Shown here: piece after piece, positions 33,705 through 42,901 of the stretch | Layout: the number at the start of each line of letters is the position of its first letter | How positions within the stretch are numbered: the first letter of the stretch is position 1 | Source of the DNA: Marinobacter sp. NP-4(2019) | GTDB taxonomy: Bacteria; Pseudomonadota; Gammaproteobacteria; Pseudomonadales; Oleiphilaceae | Length of the DNA: 64,000 nucleotides | Direction of reading: 5' to 3' | NCBI RefSeq assembly: GCF_003994855.1 | Contig: NZ_CP034142.1 | Span: 2,976,001-3,040,000, forward strand | The notes under the pieces: model-generated | What the model was told of the DNA's origin: nothing | Databases searched by the model: none | Seen by the model: the letters and a program-made list of their open reading frames with translations, nothing else | Program-made: the position numbers and the translations under genes

Positions 33705-34985
33705 TCAAGCCTCCCACACACCCCGGCAATCAATGATTAATCGCTCAGCCACATTCTCTCGTCCAATTTGAGTAAAGGGTTTGTGGTCAACCAACATGAC
33801 AAGAATATCGGCTTGAGCCAATGCTTGCGATGCACCCACTAGCTCTGCCCCTTCAAGCTTGGTATCTGGCAACGACGCTATATTTGGTTCAACTACCAAC
33901 AAGCCACCCACATGCTTATCCAGAATCGCCTCAGCCACCCGCAGCGCCGGACTCTCCCGCAAATCATCAATATCCGGCTTGAAGGCCAGACCAAAGCACG
34001 CGATCGTTACATCCCTGGCGGTCTTATCCGGATTGGCTGTCAGGAACTGACCAACAGCCTGCTGAACTTTCTCCAGTACCCATTGCGGCTTGCCGTCGTT
34101 TACCTCACGGGCAGTACGAATCAGTCTTGCCTCATCAGGGGTTTCGCTGACGATGAACCACGGATCCACTGCAATGCAGTGGCCGCCCACACCAGGGCCT
34201 GGCTGCAGGATATTCACGCGTGGATGACGATTGGAAAGGCGGATCAGTTCCCAGACATTGATGTCCAGCTTGTCACAGATAATGGACAGTTCATTGGCGA
34301 AGGCGATGTTCACATCCCTGAAACTATTTTCCGTTAGCTTGGCCATTTCAGCGGTGCGTGCGGTGGTGGTGATACACTCACCTTCCACAAAAATGCTGTA
34401 TAGCGATGCCGCTGCTGCGGAACACTTGGCGGTCATACCCCCGATAACCCGGTCATTCTCCACTAGCTCCCGCACCACGTGGCCCGGGAGTACACGCTCG
34501 GGGCAGTGGGCTACACGAATATCCGAATCCTCACCGTGGGTTTGGGGGAAGGTCAGGTCCGGCCGGGCCTCAGCGAGCCACTGGGCCATTTGCTCTGTGG
34601 CGCCAACGGGCGACGTAGATTCCAGAATCACCAGGTTGCCTTTCTCAAGCACCGGGGCAATGGCCTTGCTTGCTGCTTCGATGTACGTCAGATCGGGCAC
34701 ATGGTCGTTACCATTTTCTGCTTTAAACGGTGTTGGTACCGCAATCAGGAAGGCATCCGCCGGCTCAGGTACAGTTGTCGCTCGCAGGCAACCTTCGTTT
34801 ACAGCCGAATGCACCACAATGTCCAGCTCGGGCTCAACGATATGAATGTCGCCACGGTTAATGGTATCCACGGCGTTTTGATTGATATCCACGCCAATCA
34901 CATTTTTACGACGCGACGCGATCACCGCTGCTGTAGGAAGACCAATGTAGCCAAGCCCGATAACTGAAATCGTATCAAAGTTCAT
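33705..34985 (-). CDS. wecC: UDP-N-acetyl-D-mannosamine dehydrogenase
   Basis: Oxidises UDP-ManNAc to UDP-ManNAcA with NAD. The 426-residue protein has VIGLGYIGLPTAAVIASR, AVPTPFKAENGNDHVPDLTY, STSPVGATEQMAQWL, and the catalytic cysteine in PGVGGHCIAVDPWF. C-terminal LAFKPDIDDLRESPAL is typical. It follows wecB by 28 bases, so the pair makes UDP-ManNAcA. It is distinct in sequence from the two TviB copies. Confidence 0.94.
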   Translation of the reverse strand: MNFDTISVIGLGYIGLPTAAVIASRRKNVIGVDINQNAVDTINRGDIHIVEPELDIVVHSAVNEGCLRATTVPEPADAFLIAVPTPFKAENGNDHVPDLTYIEAASKAIAPVLEKGNLVILESTSPVGATEQMAQWLAEARPDLTFPQTHGEDSDIRVAHCPERVLPGHVVRELVENDRVIGGMTAKCSAAAASLYSIFVEGECITTTARTAEMAKLTENSFRDVNIAFANELSIICDKLDINVWELIRLSNRHPRVNILQPGPGVGGHCIAVDPWFIVSETPDEARLIRTAREVNDGKPQWVLEKVQQAVGQFLTANPDKTARDVTIACFGLAFKPDIDDLRESPALRVAEAILDKHVGGLLVVEPNIASLPDTKLEGAELVGASQALAQADILVMLVDHKPFTQIGRENVAERLIIDCRGVWEA

Positions 34986-35013
34986 AAAAACCCGGTCTCA
35001 AAGAAAGTAAAGG

Positions 35014-36141
35014 TTAGTTGCTGCGCGTAGCTAGAAGGGCATCTAGAATTCGCGAACAGGCTTTCCCATCACCGTAAGGATTGTGGGCAAAGCTCATTTC
35101 CCTGTAGGCAGCCTCACTGTTCAGAAGCTCACCCAGTTCCGTGACAATTTTCGCCACGTCCGTGCCAACCAGCTTCACCGTTCCAGCGTCCACCGCCTCA
35201 GGACGCTCGGTGGTATCGCGCATAACCAGTACCGGCTTGCCCAGGGAAGGCGCCTCTTCCTGAATGCCACCCGAGTCGGTCAATATGATGGACGAGCGGT
35301 TCATCAGGTAAACGAATGGGAGGTAATCTGTTGGCTCAATCAGATGAACGTTATCTAGCTTGTCCAGAAGGCGATGCACTGGCTCTCGAACGTTTGGGTT
35401 CAGGTGCACGGGGTACAACAGATCAACGCCTGGATTCTCTTTGGCAACCTGGGCGATTGCCTCGCAGATGCGCTCGAAACCGCCTCCGAAGCTTTCACGG
35501 CGGTGGCCGGTAATCAAAACAAGGCGAGCCTCAGGCCGCAGGAACGAAAACTCAGCCTGCATCCTTTCCAGCAAGGCATGGTCGTGGTCCAACTTTTCCA
35601 CAACCTCCAACAACGCATCTATAACCGTATTGCCGGTGACAACGACATTGGCTTGGTTAACCCCTTCCGCCAGGAGATTGTTCTTCGATGTTTCTGTTGG
35701 CGCAAAATGCAGCTTGGCCAATGCCCCGGTCAATTTGCGGTTGGCTTCCTCTGGCCAGGGAGAATAAAGGTTTCCCGTTCTCAGGCCAGCTTCAACATGT
35801 CCAACCGGAATTTGCTGATAGTAAGCAGCTAAAGATGTCGCGAAGGTGGTTGCTGTATCACCGTGCACCAGCACAATATCGGGCTTTTCCTCGCGCAGAA
35901 TTTCCCTCAACCCACTTAAAATGGCGCAGGTAACGTCGGTCAGATCCTGGCCCGGCTTCATTATATTCAGATCATGGTCCGGAGTTATTTCAAACAAATC
36001 CAGAACCTGATCCAACATTTCACGGTGCTGCCCCGTCACACATACGCGGGATTCAAACCGCTCATCGGCACCCAACGCCTGAACAAGCGGGGCCATTTTG
36101 ATGGCTTCCGGCCGGGTACCAAACACACACAAAGTTTTCAT
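35014..36141 (-). CDS. wecB: UDP-N-acetylglucosamine 2-epimerase (non-hydrolysing)
   Basis: Interconverts UDP-GlcNAc and UDP-ManNAc. The 375-residue protein has VFGTRPEAIKMAPLVQAL, CVTGQHREMLDQVLDLF, VHGDTATTFATSLAAYY and GHVEAGLRTGNLYSPWPEE, diagnostic of WecB. The nucleotide loop LTDSGGIQEEAPSLGKPVLV is intact. Directly upstream of wecC. A 155-bp gap before it (36142-36296) holds a TTGACA word on the minus strand but no well-spaced minus-10. Confidence 0.96.
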   Translation of the reverse strand: MKTLCVFGTRPEAIKMAPLVQALGADERFESRVCVTGQHREMLDQVLDLFEITPDHDLNIMKPGQDLTDVTCAILSGLREILREEKPDIVLVHGDTATTFATSLAAYYQQIPVGHVEAGLRTGNLYSPWPEEANRKLTGALAKLHFAPTETSKNNLLAEGVNQANVVVTGNTVIDALLEVVEKLDHDHALLERMQAEFSFLRPEARLVLITGHRRESFGGGFERICEAIAQVAKENPGVDLLYPVHLNPNVREPVHRLLDKLDNVHLIEPTDYLPFVYLMNRSSIILTDSGGIQEEAPSLGKPVLVMRDTTERPEAVDAGTVKLVGTDVAKIVTELGELLNSEAAYREMSFAHNPYGDGKACSRILDALLATRSN

Positions 36142-36296
36142 ATATCAACAAGACTCCAATCTTCACCTAACCGGGCAGAGCTCTAAAAAGGCGAGTGCCA
36201 AATAAATTAGCCGCGAAGTCTATCACAGCTTGAGATGTCAATTCAGGCAGAGAAACAAGGCTGAAACAATTCCAGTACAGTTAAAATACGTGATGC

Positions 36297-38264
36297 TTAA
36301 TACAGCTTCCGCACCTTGTCTTCATCAGGGTTAGCTGCCTGAAGCATCGCGGCGGAGCCACCTAATTCACACCAGACAAAATCCTCCAACGCTCCTGTAG
36401 GGGCATAACCCGTGGGCGCAGCTTTCAACAACTCAATCACCCCCCCGCAATCGAAGTTGCGGCTGGCAATCATGAGCTGTTTCAACGTTTTTTCGACATC
36501 TGTCCAGGAAAGGCTCACCTCAGTCGCCATCATAATGCGAGGGTGAGACGTCCCCTGGGGGCTGTTGCCAATCAGCAATTCTTCGAACAGCTTTTCTCCC
36601 GGACGTAGCCCTGTATAGATAACTTCAATGTCGCCTTCCGGGTATTTTTCTGTTTTCTCACTCAACCCCATCAATCGAATCATCTTCCTGGCGAGATCCG
36701 CGATTTTTACAGGTTCCCCCATATCCAAAACAAACACGTCCCCACCCTGCCCCATGGTTCCAGCCTGAAGCACAAGCTGGCTGGCCTCCGGGATCGTCAT
36801 AAAGTATCGGGTAATATCAGGATGGGTCACGGTGACCGGGCCACCGTCACGGATCTGATCACGGAACAGGGGCACAACCGATCCTGAAGAGCCGAGCACG
36901 TTGCCAAACCGAACCATGGAAAAAACCGTGTCGGACTGGCGGGTAGCCAGTCCCTGCAGCACCAATTCCGCCAGCCGTTTGGTAGCCCCCATCACATTGG
37001 TGGGCCTGACCGCCTTATCGGTGGAAATCAACACAAAACGCTCAACACCCGCGTCAATGGCGGCTTCCGCCGCGTGCCAGGTACCAAACAAATTATTCTG
37101 CACACCTTCGATTACATTGTGCTCAACCAGCGGTACATGCTTGTATGCGGCAGCGTGGTACACAACCTGCACGCCGAAAGCCCGCATCACCCTCTCACAA
37201 CGACGACGATGACAAATATTGCCAAGCACGGGATAAAGCTCGACATCTACCCCCTCAATCTGACTGATGGAACGCAGTTCCCGCTCAATGGCGTACAGAG
37301 AAAACTCTGATTGCTCAAACAACACCACAGTTTTGGGGCGGTGCCTTATGATCTGCCGGCACAACTCAGATCCAATGGACCCTCCAGCCCCGGTCACCAT
37401 AACCACCTTACCTCGGAGACTGTCCGCTACCAGCTCAGCATTCGGCTTGACGGGATCGCGCCCCAGCAGATCCTCCACATCCAGGTCCCGGATATCGTTG
37501 ATCCGTGCCTGACCGGCAACCAACTCCGACATGGAAGGAACCGTCTGGACCGGAACAACCAACTCCTCCAGACTCCGAATCAGTGACTTCCGATCCACGC
37601 TGCCATCGTCTTCCAGCGCCAGAAAGATGCGCTGGATACCCTGCTCCCGGACTGCGCGCTCGATGTGGCCCAGACCATAGACCTGTTTTCCGGCAATCAG
37701 AGACTTATGCTTACTTCGATCGGGTGTGACAAACCCCATGGGCCGATACTCGGTACCCTGAACAAGGGCAGAAGACAACTGCAGTGCCTTAGGCCCGGTT
37801 CCAACAATCAGCACCCGGCCCTTGGCCTTTTCCCTGGGCCGGTTAATCAGCGTCCGGAAGGCAAACCGAGTGCCCGCCACCAGCATGAATACCAGAGCGC
37901 CATAAATCACCGGCACTGACCGCGGCACGAGAGCCTGAAACAAATAGCCATAAATGATCAGCGAAATCGCGGAGATCAGAACCCCCATGACCATGACCAT
38001 CAAAGCTTTCTCACTGATGTAGCGAATGACGGCCCGGTAGAGCCCTAACTTGACGAACGCAAAAACAGAAGTGGCTACCGTGCATCCGAACACCAGTAGC
38101 TGCCGCTCCGAAGGCATCCACGTAAGGCTTTCAAAGCGAAGAGAGAACGCGGCCCACAGGGCCAGCAAAATAAACGCCGTATCGGCACACACCGAGATCA
38201 GGCGTTTCTGGGGACGAGGCAAGTTAAAAAGAACACCTTTTAAATAGTTCAGTGTTTTTATCAT
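36297..38264 (-). CDS. wbpM: WbpM-like membrane UDP-GlcNAc 4,6-dehydratase
   Basis: Makes UDP-4-keto-6-deoxy-GlcNAc, the entry to QuiNAc, FucNAc or bacillosamine sugars. The 655-residue protein has four N-terminal membrane spans, a first Rossmann domain (RVLIVGTGPKALQLSSAL) and a large SDR domain with VTGAGGSIGSELCRQI. STDKAVRPTNVMGATKRLAE carries the methionine in place of the usual catalytic tyrosine, as in WbpM. VRFGNVLGSSGSVVPLF and the C-terminal ITRYFMTIPEAS complete the family picture. It sits next to the initiating PglC-type transferase. Confidence 0.95.
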   Translation of the reverse strand: MIKTLNYLKGVLFNLPRPQKRLISVCADTAFILLALWAAFSLRFESLTWMPSERQLLVFGCTVATSVFAFVKLGLYRAVIRYISEKALMVMVMGVLISAISLIIYGYLFQALVPRSVPVIYGALVFMLVAGTRFAFRTLINRPREKAKGRVLIVGTGPKALQLSSALVQGTEYRPMGFVTPDRSKHKSLIAGKQVYGLGHIERAVREQGIQRIFLALEDDGSVDRKSLIRSLEELVVPVQTVPSMSELVAGQARINDIRDLDVEDLLGRDPVKPNAELVADSLRGKVVMVTGAGGSIGSELCRQIIRHRPKTVVLFEQSEFSLYAIERELRSISQIEGVDVELYPVLGNICHRRRCERVMRAFGVQVVYHAAAYKHVPLVEHNVIEGVQNNLFGTWHAAEAAIDAGVERFVLISTDKAVRPTNVMGATKRLAELVLQGLATRQSDTVFSMVRFGNVLGSSGSVVPLFRDQIRDGGPVTVTHPDITRYFMTIPEASQLVLQAGTMGQGGDVFVLDMGEPVKIADLARKMIRLMGLSEKTEKYPEGDIEVIYTGLRPGEKLFEELLIGNSPQGTSHPRIMMATEVSLSWTDVEKTLKQLMIASRNFDCGGVIELLKAAPTGYAPTGALEDFVWCELGGSAAMLQAANPDEDKVRKLY

Positions 38265-38287
38265 TGCTGACGGCCATCCTTACCGAT

Positions 38288-38848
38288 TCAGTGAGCCACA
38301 CGATCCCCGGCACCTTTGCCGCTTATCGTGAGGAAAATATACTGGAAGTATCGCAACAAACTAAAATCCCGGAGCATTTTCGCATCCGTTTGCGCCAGTA
38401 ATTCAGGCGTGGACATATCTATACCCCGAACCTGCGCCAACCCGGTTATCCCGGGCCGCACCACAAAGACCCCTTCCTGGGCTCTGGCCTCAATAAGCTC
38501 TTGCTGCTCAGGCAAACAGGGCCTTGGTCCAACCAGACTCATATCCCCCTTCAATACATTCCACAGCTGAGGCAGCTCATCCAGTTTTGACTTTCGAAGG
38601 AAGCGCCCCAAGGGCGTGACGGCATTGCCATCGACCATATGAGTAGCCACCGAATGGGTCCCCACTCCCATCGTTCTGAACTTGTTCAATACAAACGGTG
38701 CCTGATGCCTTCCCACTCTAGTCTGGCGAAACAGCGGCGAACCGGTGTCCAGAAATCCGAGCAAAAAAAGCACAGCAAATACCGGGAACAGAGAAATCAG
38801 GCCGATGGCGGAGATGCATATATCGAAAAACCGAATCAACGGCGACAT
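38288..38848 (-). CDS. PglC-type initiating sugar-phosphate transferase
   Basis: Small monotopic phosphoglycosyl transferase of 186 residues that transfers a sugar-1-phosphate to undecaprenyl phosphate at the inner membrane. It has a re-entrant N-terminal hydrophobic segment (FDICISAIGLISLFPVFAVL), then the conserved FRQTRVGRHQAPFVLNKFRT, KSKLDELPQLWNVLKGDMS and LVGPRPCLPEQ, with the catalytic Asp-Glu pair in LDELP. The adjacent wbpM suggests a 6-deoxy-HexNAc-type substrate. WecA at 46595 is a second, unrelated initiating enzyme in the same locus. Confidence 0.92.
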   Translation of the reverse strand: MSPLIRFFDICISAIGLISLFPVFAVLFLLGFLDTGSPLFRQTRVGRHQAPFVLNKFRTMGVGTHSVATHMVDGNAVTPLGRFLRKSKLDELPQLWNVLKGDMSLVGPRPCLPEQQELIEARAQEGVFVVRPGITGLAQVRGIDMSTPELLAQTDAKMLRDFSLLRYFQYIFLTISGKGAGDRVAH

Positions 38849-38960
38849 AAAAAGGGCAATCCTAGAGGAACACGAGGAGGGAGTATATCAGAAGAGAAAT
38901 ACTAGAAAGGCAGGATTAACAAAATCAAACGTAGCGGCAATAAAGTGTGCCGGTAGCGAC

Positions 38961-40727
38961 TCAAAAGTGCCAAACATTCGGGATTAACAGTATAGCGACC
39001 GAGGCCACTACAAGACTCAAGGGCAAGCCAACTCTTATGTAGTCAACGAACTGATACCGCCCAGGCCCGAAAACCATAAGGTTAGTCTGGTATCCCAGCG
39101 GCGTAATAAAAGACGCAGAGGCCGCAAACATCACCGCGACCGCAAAGGGAAGAAAATTCACCCCTAACTGCTCCGACACAGCCAACGCAATGGGAAACAT
39201 CAGCACCGCTGCAGCATTGTTGGTGATCATTTCCGTGAATGCTGCCGTCAGCAAATAGATCAGAGCCAACGTCATCCAGGGAGAAAGATTACCGAACCCC
39301 AGTAAGCCATCGGCGACCCATTGCGCGGCCCCGGTTTCTGTCATGGCATTACCCAGAGCAAATGACGCAGAAATCACCACTAAAACAGGCAAATCCACGC
39401 TTCGTCTGGCGCGACTGGCCGTCAGGCAACCGGACACAATCATCCCACCCGCAGCCAGAAAAGCTGCTTCCATAATACTGAGCAGGCCGGAGGCACTAAC
39501 CACCACCATCATTAACAGAATCGCGAGAGCGCGCGGGGCCTTGTGAAAGTCTGGAGGCGTGGAATCGTTCAAGGCACTCACCAACAGGAAATCGCGCCGG
39601 AATCGATACTGTTCCGCGAATTGATGGCTGGCTTCCAGCAACAGGGTATCGCCCATTTTGAAAGTGATCGCGCCAAGTTTACCTGGCACCCGTTTGCCTT
39701 CGCGGGAGAGCGACAGGATCACTGCATTAAAGCGGGTACGAAAGCGGCTATCACGGACGGTTTTGCCCAGAGCGGGAAATTCCGGCCCCAGAACCACTTC
39801 CACCAGGCAACGCTGATGGTTGGCCACATCCAATTTATGCACACTGCCATTGGCGGGCTTCAGGCCCTGAATGCGGCGAAGTTCACTGGCACACTCCGGC
39901 GCGCCTACAAAATAGAGTTTATCGCCGGGCTGCAATGTCCGGTCAGGCTCTACGGCGGTAATCAGCCGGCCACCCCGATCAATCTCAGTGAGGTAGCCAT
40001 AGTTCAATGCCCGTAATCCAGCCTGCGCAATGGTCCGTCCCACCAAGGGGCCTGGGCTGACAACTTCCACCTCTACACCGTATTCACGGACCTGCTCCAG
40101 TTCTTCGGTCACCCCACCCCGATCAGGCAACAGTCGCTCCGCAAACAACACCAGGAATCCACCGCCGACAACCAGCAGTGGTACACCAACCCACGCGAGC
40201 TCGAACAATCCAAGGTGAATGCCTACCTGGCTCTGCAACAAACCATCCACCACCAGGTTGGTACTGGTACCAATCAGAGTACAGGTTCCACCCAGAATGG
40301 CGGCATAGCTCAATGGAAGAAGAAGTTTCGAGGCGGAGATACCAAGACGCTGGGCCCAATCCTGAATAGCCGGAATAAACATGGCAACGACAGCCGTGTT
40401 ATTCATGAACCCACTTAAAATGCCAGTCGGCGCGATCATTCTGAGCTGCGCACCCCGCCCCGTTTTCGGGTGGCCCAACATACGACGAGCAATCCACTGA
40501 ACCGCACCCGTCTCTTTCAGGCCGGCTGCGACCACGTAGAGCGTGGCGATGGTTATGACCCCCGGATTACCGAACCCCGCCAACGCCTGAACAGGTTCCA
40601 GAATTCCCGTGACCAACAAAAACGCCAGCGCCGACATCAGAACCAGGTCGGCTGACACCCGTGTTAGCACCAACGTGCCCAGCACGGCGGCAAGACTGGT
40701 CAGGGTAAGAGCAGCATCCCAAGCCAT
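38961..40727 (-). CDS. SLC13-family permease with two RCK-C domains (probable sulfate importer)
   Basis: A 588-residue inner-membrane permease. Two hydrophobic halves, each with an Asn-Thr/Asn-Asn signature (FMNNTAVVAMFIP and ITNNAAAVLMFPIA), flank a cytoplasmic pair of RCK-C domains (about 215-385; VVSPGPLVGRTIAQAGLR and LGPEFPALGKTVRDSRF). This layout is common in sulfate and dicarboxylate transporters next to cys genes. It follows cysC by 44 bases in the same direction, so sulfate uptake for APS/PAPS synthesis is the likely role. Substrate inferred from context. Confidence 0.85.
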   Translation of the reverse strand: MAWDAALTLTSLAAVLGTLVLTRVSADLVLMSALAFLLVTGILEPVQALAGFGNPGVITIATLYVVAAGLKETGAVQWIARRMLGHPKTGRGAQLRMIAPTGILSGFMNNTAVVAMFIPAIQDWAQRLGISASKLLLPLSYAAILGGTCTLIGTSTNLVVDGLLQSQVGIHLGLFELAWVGVPLLVVGGGFLVLFAERLLPDRGGVTEELEQVREYGVEVEVVSPGPLVGRTIAQAGLRALNYGYLTEIDRGGRLITAVEPDRTLQPGDKLYFVGAPECASELRRIQGLKPANGSVHKLDVANHQRCLVEVVLGPEFPALGKTVRDSRFRTRFNAVILSLSREGKRVPGKLGAITFKMGDTLLLEASHQFAEQYRFRRDFLLVSALNDSTPPDFHKAPRALAILLMMVVVSASGLLSIMEAAFLAAGGMIVSGCLTASRARRSVDLPVLVVISASFALGNAMTETGAAQWVADGLLGFGNLSPWMTLALIYLLTAAFTEMITNNAAAVLMFPIALAVSEQLGVNFLPFAVAVMFAASASFITPLGYQTNLMVFGPGRYQFVDYIRVGLPLSLVVASVAILLIPNVWHF

Positions 40728-40771
40728 GCGTTAGTGTTCCTCGCGCGAATGGAACCTTAGCTTTAACGTAA

Positions 40772-41377
40772 TCATCGCGACGGAGAAATCAGCTCACGCT
40801 CAAGTAGATAGCCAATCAGCTTCTCGACACACTGATCGACTGACATGGTGGACGTATCCAATCGTACCTCAGGGTACTCAGGCGCCTCATAGGGCGAATC
40901 AATACCAGTGAAGTTTTTGAGTTGTCCTGCCCTGGCTTTTTCATAAAGCCCTTTGGGGTCCCGCTGCTCACAAGTATCCAGCGGCGTCGCCATAAACACT
41001 TCAATGAACTCGCCCGCCGGAAACAAGTTCCTGACCATGCGACGATCACTGGTAAACGGAGAGATGAATGCGCTGAGAACAATCAAACCAGCATCAGCAA
41101 ACAACTTGCTCACCTCGCCGATGCGCCGGATATTCTCTACCCGGTCCTCATCCGAGAAGCCCAGGTCCTTGCACAGGCCGTGGCGAACGTTGTCGCCATC
41201 CATCAAGAACGTGTGGTAACCCCTGTTGTGCAAGGCGACATCCAGAGCGTTTGCGATGGTTGACTTGCCGGAACCACTCAGGCCGGTAAACCACAACAGG
41301 CAGGGTTTCTGGTTTTTGTTTACAGAGCGCTCCGCGCGGGTGATTTTGTGGTCGTGCCAGACAATATTTTCGGCCAA
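40772..41377 (-). CDS. cysC: Adenylylsulfate kinase
   Basis: Phosphorylates APS to PAPS. The 201-residue protein has the P-loop TGLSGSGKST (31-40), DGDNVRHGLCKDLGFS, and ISPFTSDRRMVRNLF plus EVFMATPLDTCEQRDPKGLY, all diagnostic of CysC. Start appears to be TTG at 41377, with GAGGA nine bases upstream. PAPS serves both assimilation and sulfation; with a sulfotransferase in this locus the second use is attractive. A double-hairpin repeat separates it from cysN. Confidence 0.94.
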   Translation of the reverse strand: MAENIVWHDHKITRAERSVNKNQKPCLLWFTGLSGSGKSTIANALDVALHNRGYHTFLMDGDNVRHGLCKDLGFSDEDRVENIRRIGEVSKLFADAGLIVLSAFISPFTSDRRMVRNLFPAGEFIEVFMATPLDTCEQRDPKGLYEKARAGQLKNFTGIDSPYEAPEYPEVRLDTSTMSVDQCVEKLIGYLLERELISPSR

Positions 41378-41407
41378 GGTCCTTTTTCCTCTGGTCTGGT
41401 TTTGGTT

Positions 41408-41481
41408 GTCGGATTAGACGAAGCCGTAATCCGACAGCATCAGTCGTAGGTCGGATTAGAGGCAACGCCTCGTAATCCGAC
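41408..41481. repeat. Double-hairpin BIME-like repeat, copy B
   Basis: Between cysN and cysC. First hairpin 41408-41435 (GTCGGATTAGACGAAGCC then GTAATCCGAC). Second starts at 41446 with GTAGGTCGGATTAGAGGC and closes with GCCTCGTAATCCGAC. Same family as copies A, C and D. Confidence 0.9.
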
Positions 41482-41488
41482 AAACAGG

Positions 41489-42901
41489 TTAAACGGCCTT
41501 GCAACCCCACTCCGGATAATTCTCGCGGATAAATTTGTTCAGGTTACGCTCCGCCTCGGTGTAATCACGGGCCACTGAGCCGCCGGCATCGTTTAGCTGG
41601 CGTTCTACCATACCCGCAGCAACCGTCACGTTGGTCATCCGGTCGATCAGGATAAAGCTCCCGGTGCCTGGATGCCGCTGGTAGTCCTCCACAACGACCG
41701 ATTCGGACAGTTCCACATCACACAGGCCAATGGCGTTCAGCTCCAGCCCACCCGCTACTTCCGTATTGCGGGCCAAGGTGTTTACATCCACCTCTTCCAT
41801 CACCCGGTTTACGAAACAACTGGTGACCTTGGTGCCAATCTTGATGCCGTACTCACGCCCCGGCTGCAGGGTCTTTTCGTTCATCCACACGATGTGTGCG
41901 GCAAAGCGGTTCCCCATCTTCGGTCTACTGTTGGCGTGCACCAGCAGATCCCCACGGGAGATATCCACCTCATCTTCCAGAGTCAGGGTGACGGCATCCC
42001 CCGGCCAGGCCCGATCGATCTCACCTTCGTAGGTGTGAATGCCTTTCACGCGGGAAGACTTGCCGGACGGCAGCACCGCTACTTCGTCACCCTTATGCAC
42101 CACACCGCTGGCGAGGGTGCCACAGTAGCCACGGAAGTCCAGGTTCGGGCGATTCACATACTGCACCGGGAAGCGCAGATCGGTCACGTTCTGGTCTTCC
42201 AGAACTTCCACCTGCTCCAGGATATTCATCAGGGTCTCACCGTGGTACCAGGGCGTTTGCTCGCTGCGGTTCACCACGTTATCGCCGTTCAGGGCGGAGA
42301 TAGGCACGTAATACACATCTTTCAGGCCCAACTGGCTCGCCAGTTTCTCGTACTCCTCGCGAATGTTGTTGAACACATCCTCGGAGAAATCCACCAGGTC
42401 CATCTTGTTGATGGCCACCACTACGTGCTTCAGCCCTAACAGGCTGACAATAAAACTGTGGCGGCGGGACTGGGTCAGCACGCCTTTACGGGCATCAATC
42501 ATCACCACGGCCAGGTCACAGGTGGAGGCACCGGTGGCCATGTTGCGGGTGTACTGCTCGTGGCCCGGGCAGTCGGCAATGATGAATTTGCGCTTGTCCG
42601 TGGAGAAATACCGGTAGGCCACATCAATGGTGATGCCTTGCTCCCGCTCGGACGCCAGGCCATCCACCAGCAACGCCAGGTCCAGCGCTTCGCCGGCATT
42701 GCCCTGGCGCTCGCTGTCTTTGTGCAGGGCCGCCAGATGATCTTCAAAGATCAGCTTGGAATCGAACAGCAAACGGCCAATCAGTGTGGATTTACCGTCA
42801 TCGACGCTGCCGCAGGTCAAAAAGCGCAGCAAGTCCTTGTTTTCATGTTGATCCAGGTACGCCAGGATATCGGATTCAATCAGTTCAGATGCGTGTGACA
42901 T
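41489..42901 (-). CDS. cysN: Sulfate adenylyltransferase subunit 1 (GTPase)
   Basis: GTP-hydrolysing large subunit of ATP sulfurylase. The 470-residue protein has P-loop GSVDDGKSTLIGRLLFD (31-47), switch residues DVAYRYFSTDKR, DCPGHEQYTRNMATGAS, and NKMDLVDFSED, with EF-Tu-like beta-barrel domains after. It is a stand-alone CysN without a fused kinase; cysC is separate. TAATG overlap with cysD shows translational coupling. Confidence 0.96.
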   Translation of the reverse strand: MSHASELIESDILAYLDQHENKDLLRFLTCGSVDDGKSTLIGRLLFDSKLIFEDHLAALHKDSERQGNAGEALDLALLVDGLASEREQGITIDVAYRYFSTDKRKFIIADCPGHEQYTRNMATGASTCDLAVVMIDARKGVLTQSRRHSFIVSLLGLKHVVVAINKMDLVDFSEDVFNNIREEYEKLASQLGLKDVYYVPISALNGDNVVNRSEQTPWYHGETLMNILEQVEVLEDQNVTDLRFPVQYVNRPNLDFRGYCGTLASGVVHKGDEVAVLPSGKSSRVKGIHTYEGEIDRAWPGDAVTLTLEDEVDISRGDLLVHANSRPKMGNRFAAHIVWMNEKTLQPGREYGIKIGTKVTSCFVNRVMEEVDVNTLARNTEVAGGLELNAIGLCDVELSESVVVEDYQRHPGTGSFILIDRMTNVTVAAGMVERQLNDAGGSVARDYTEAERNLNKFIRENYPEWGCKAV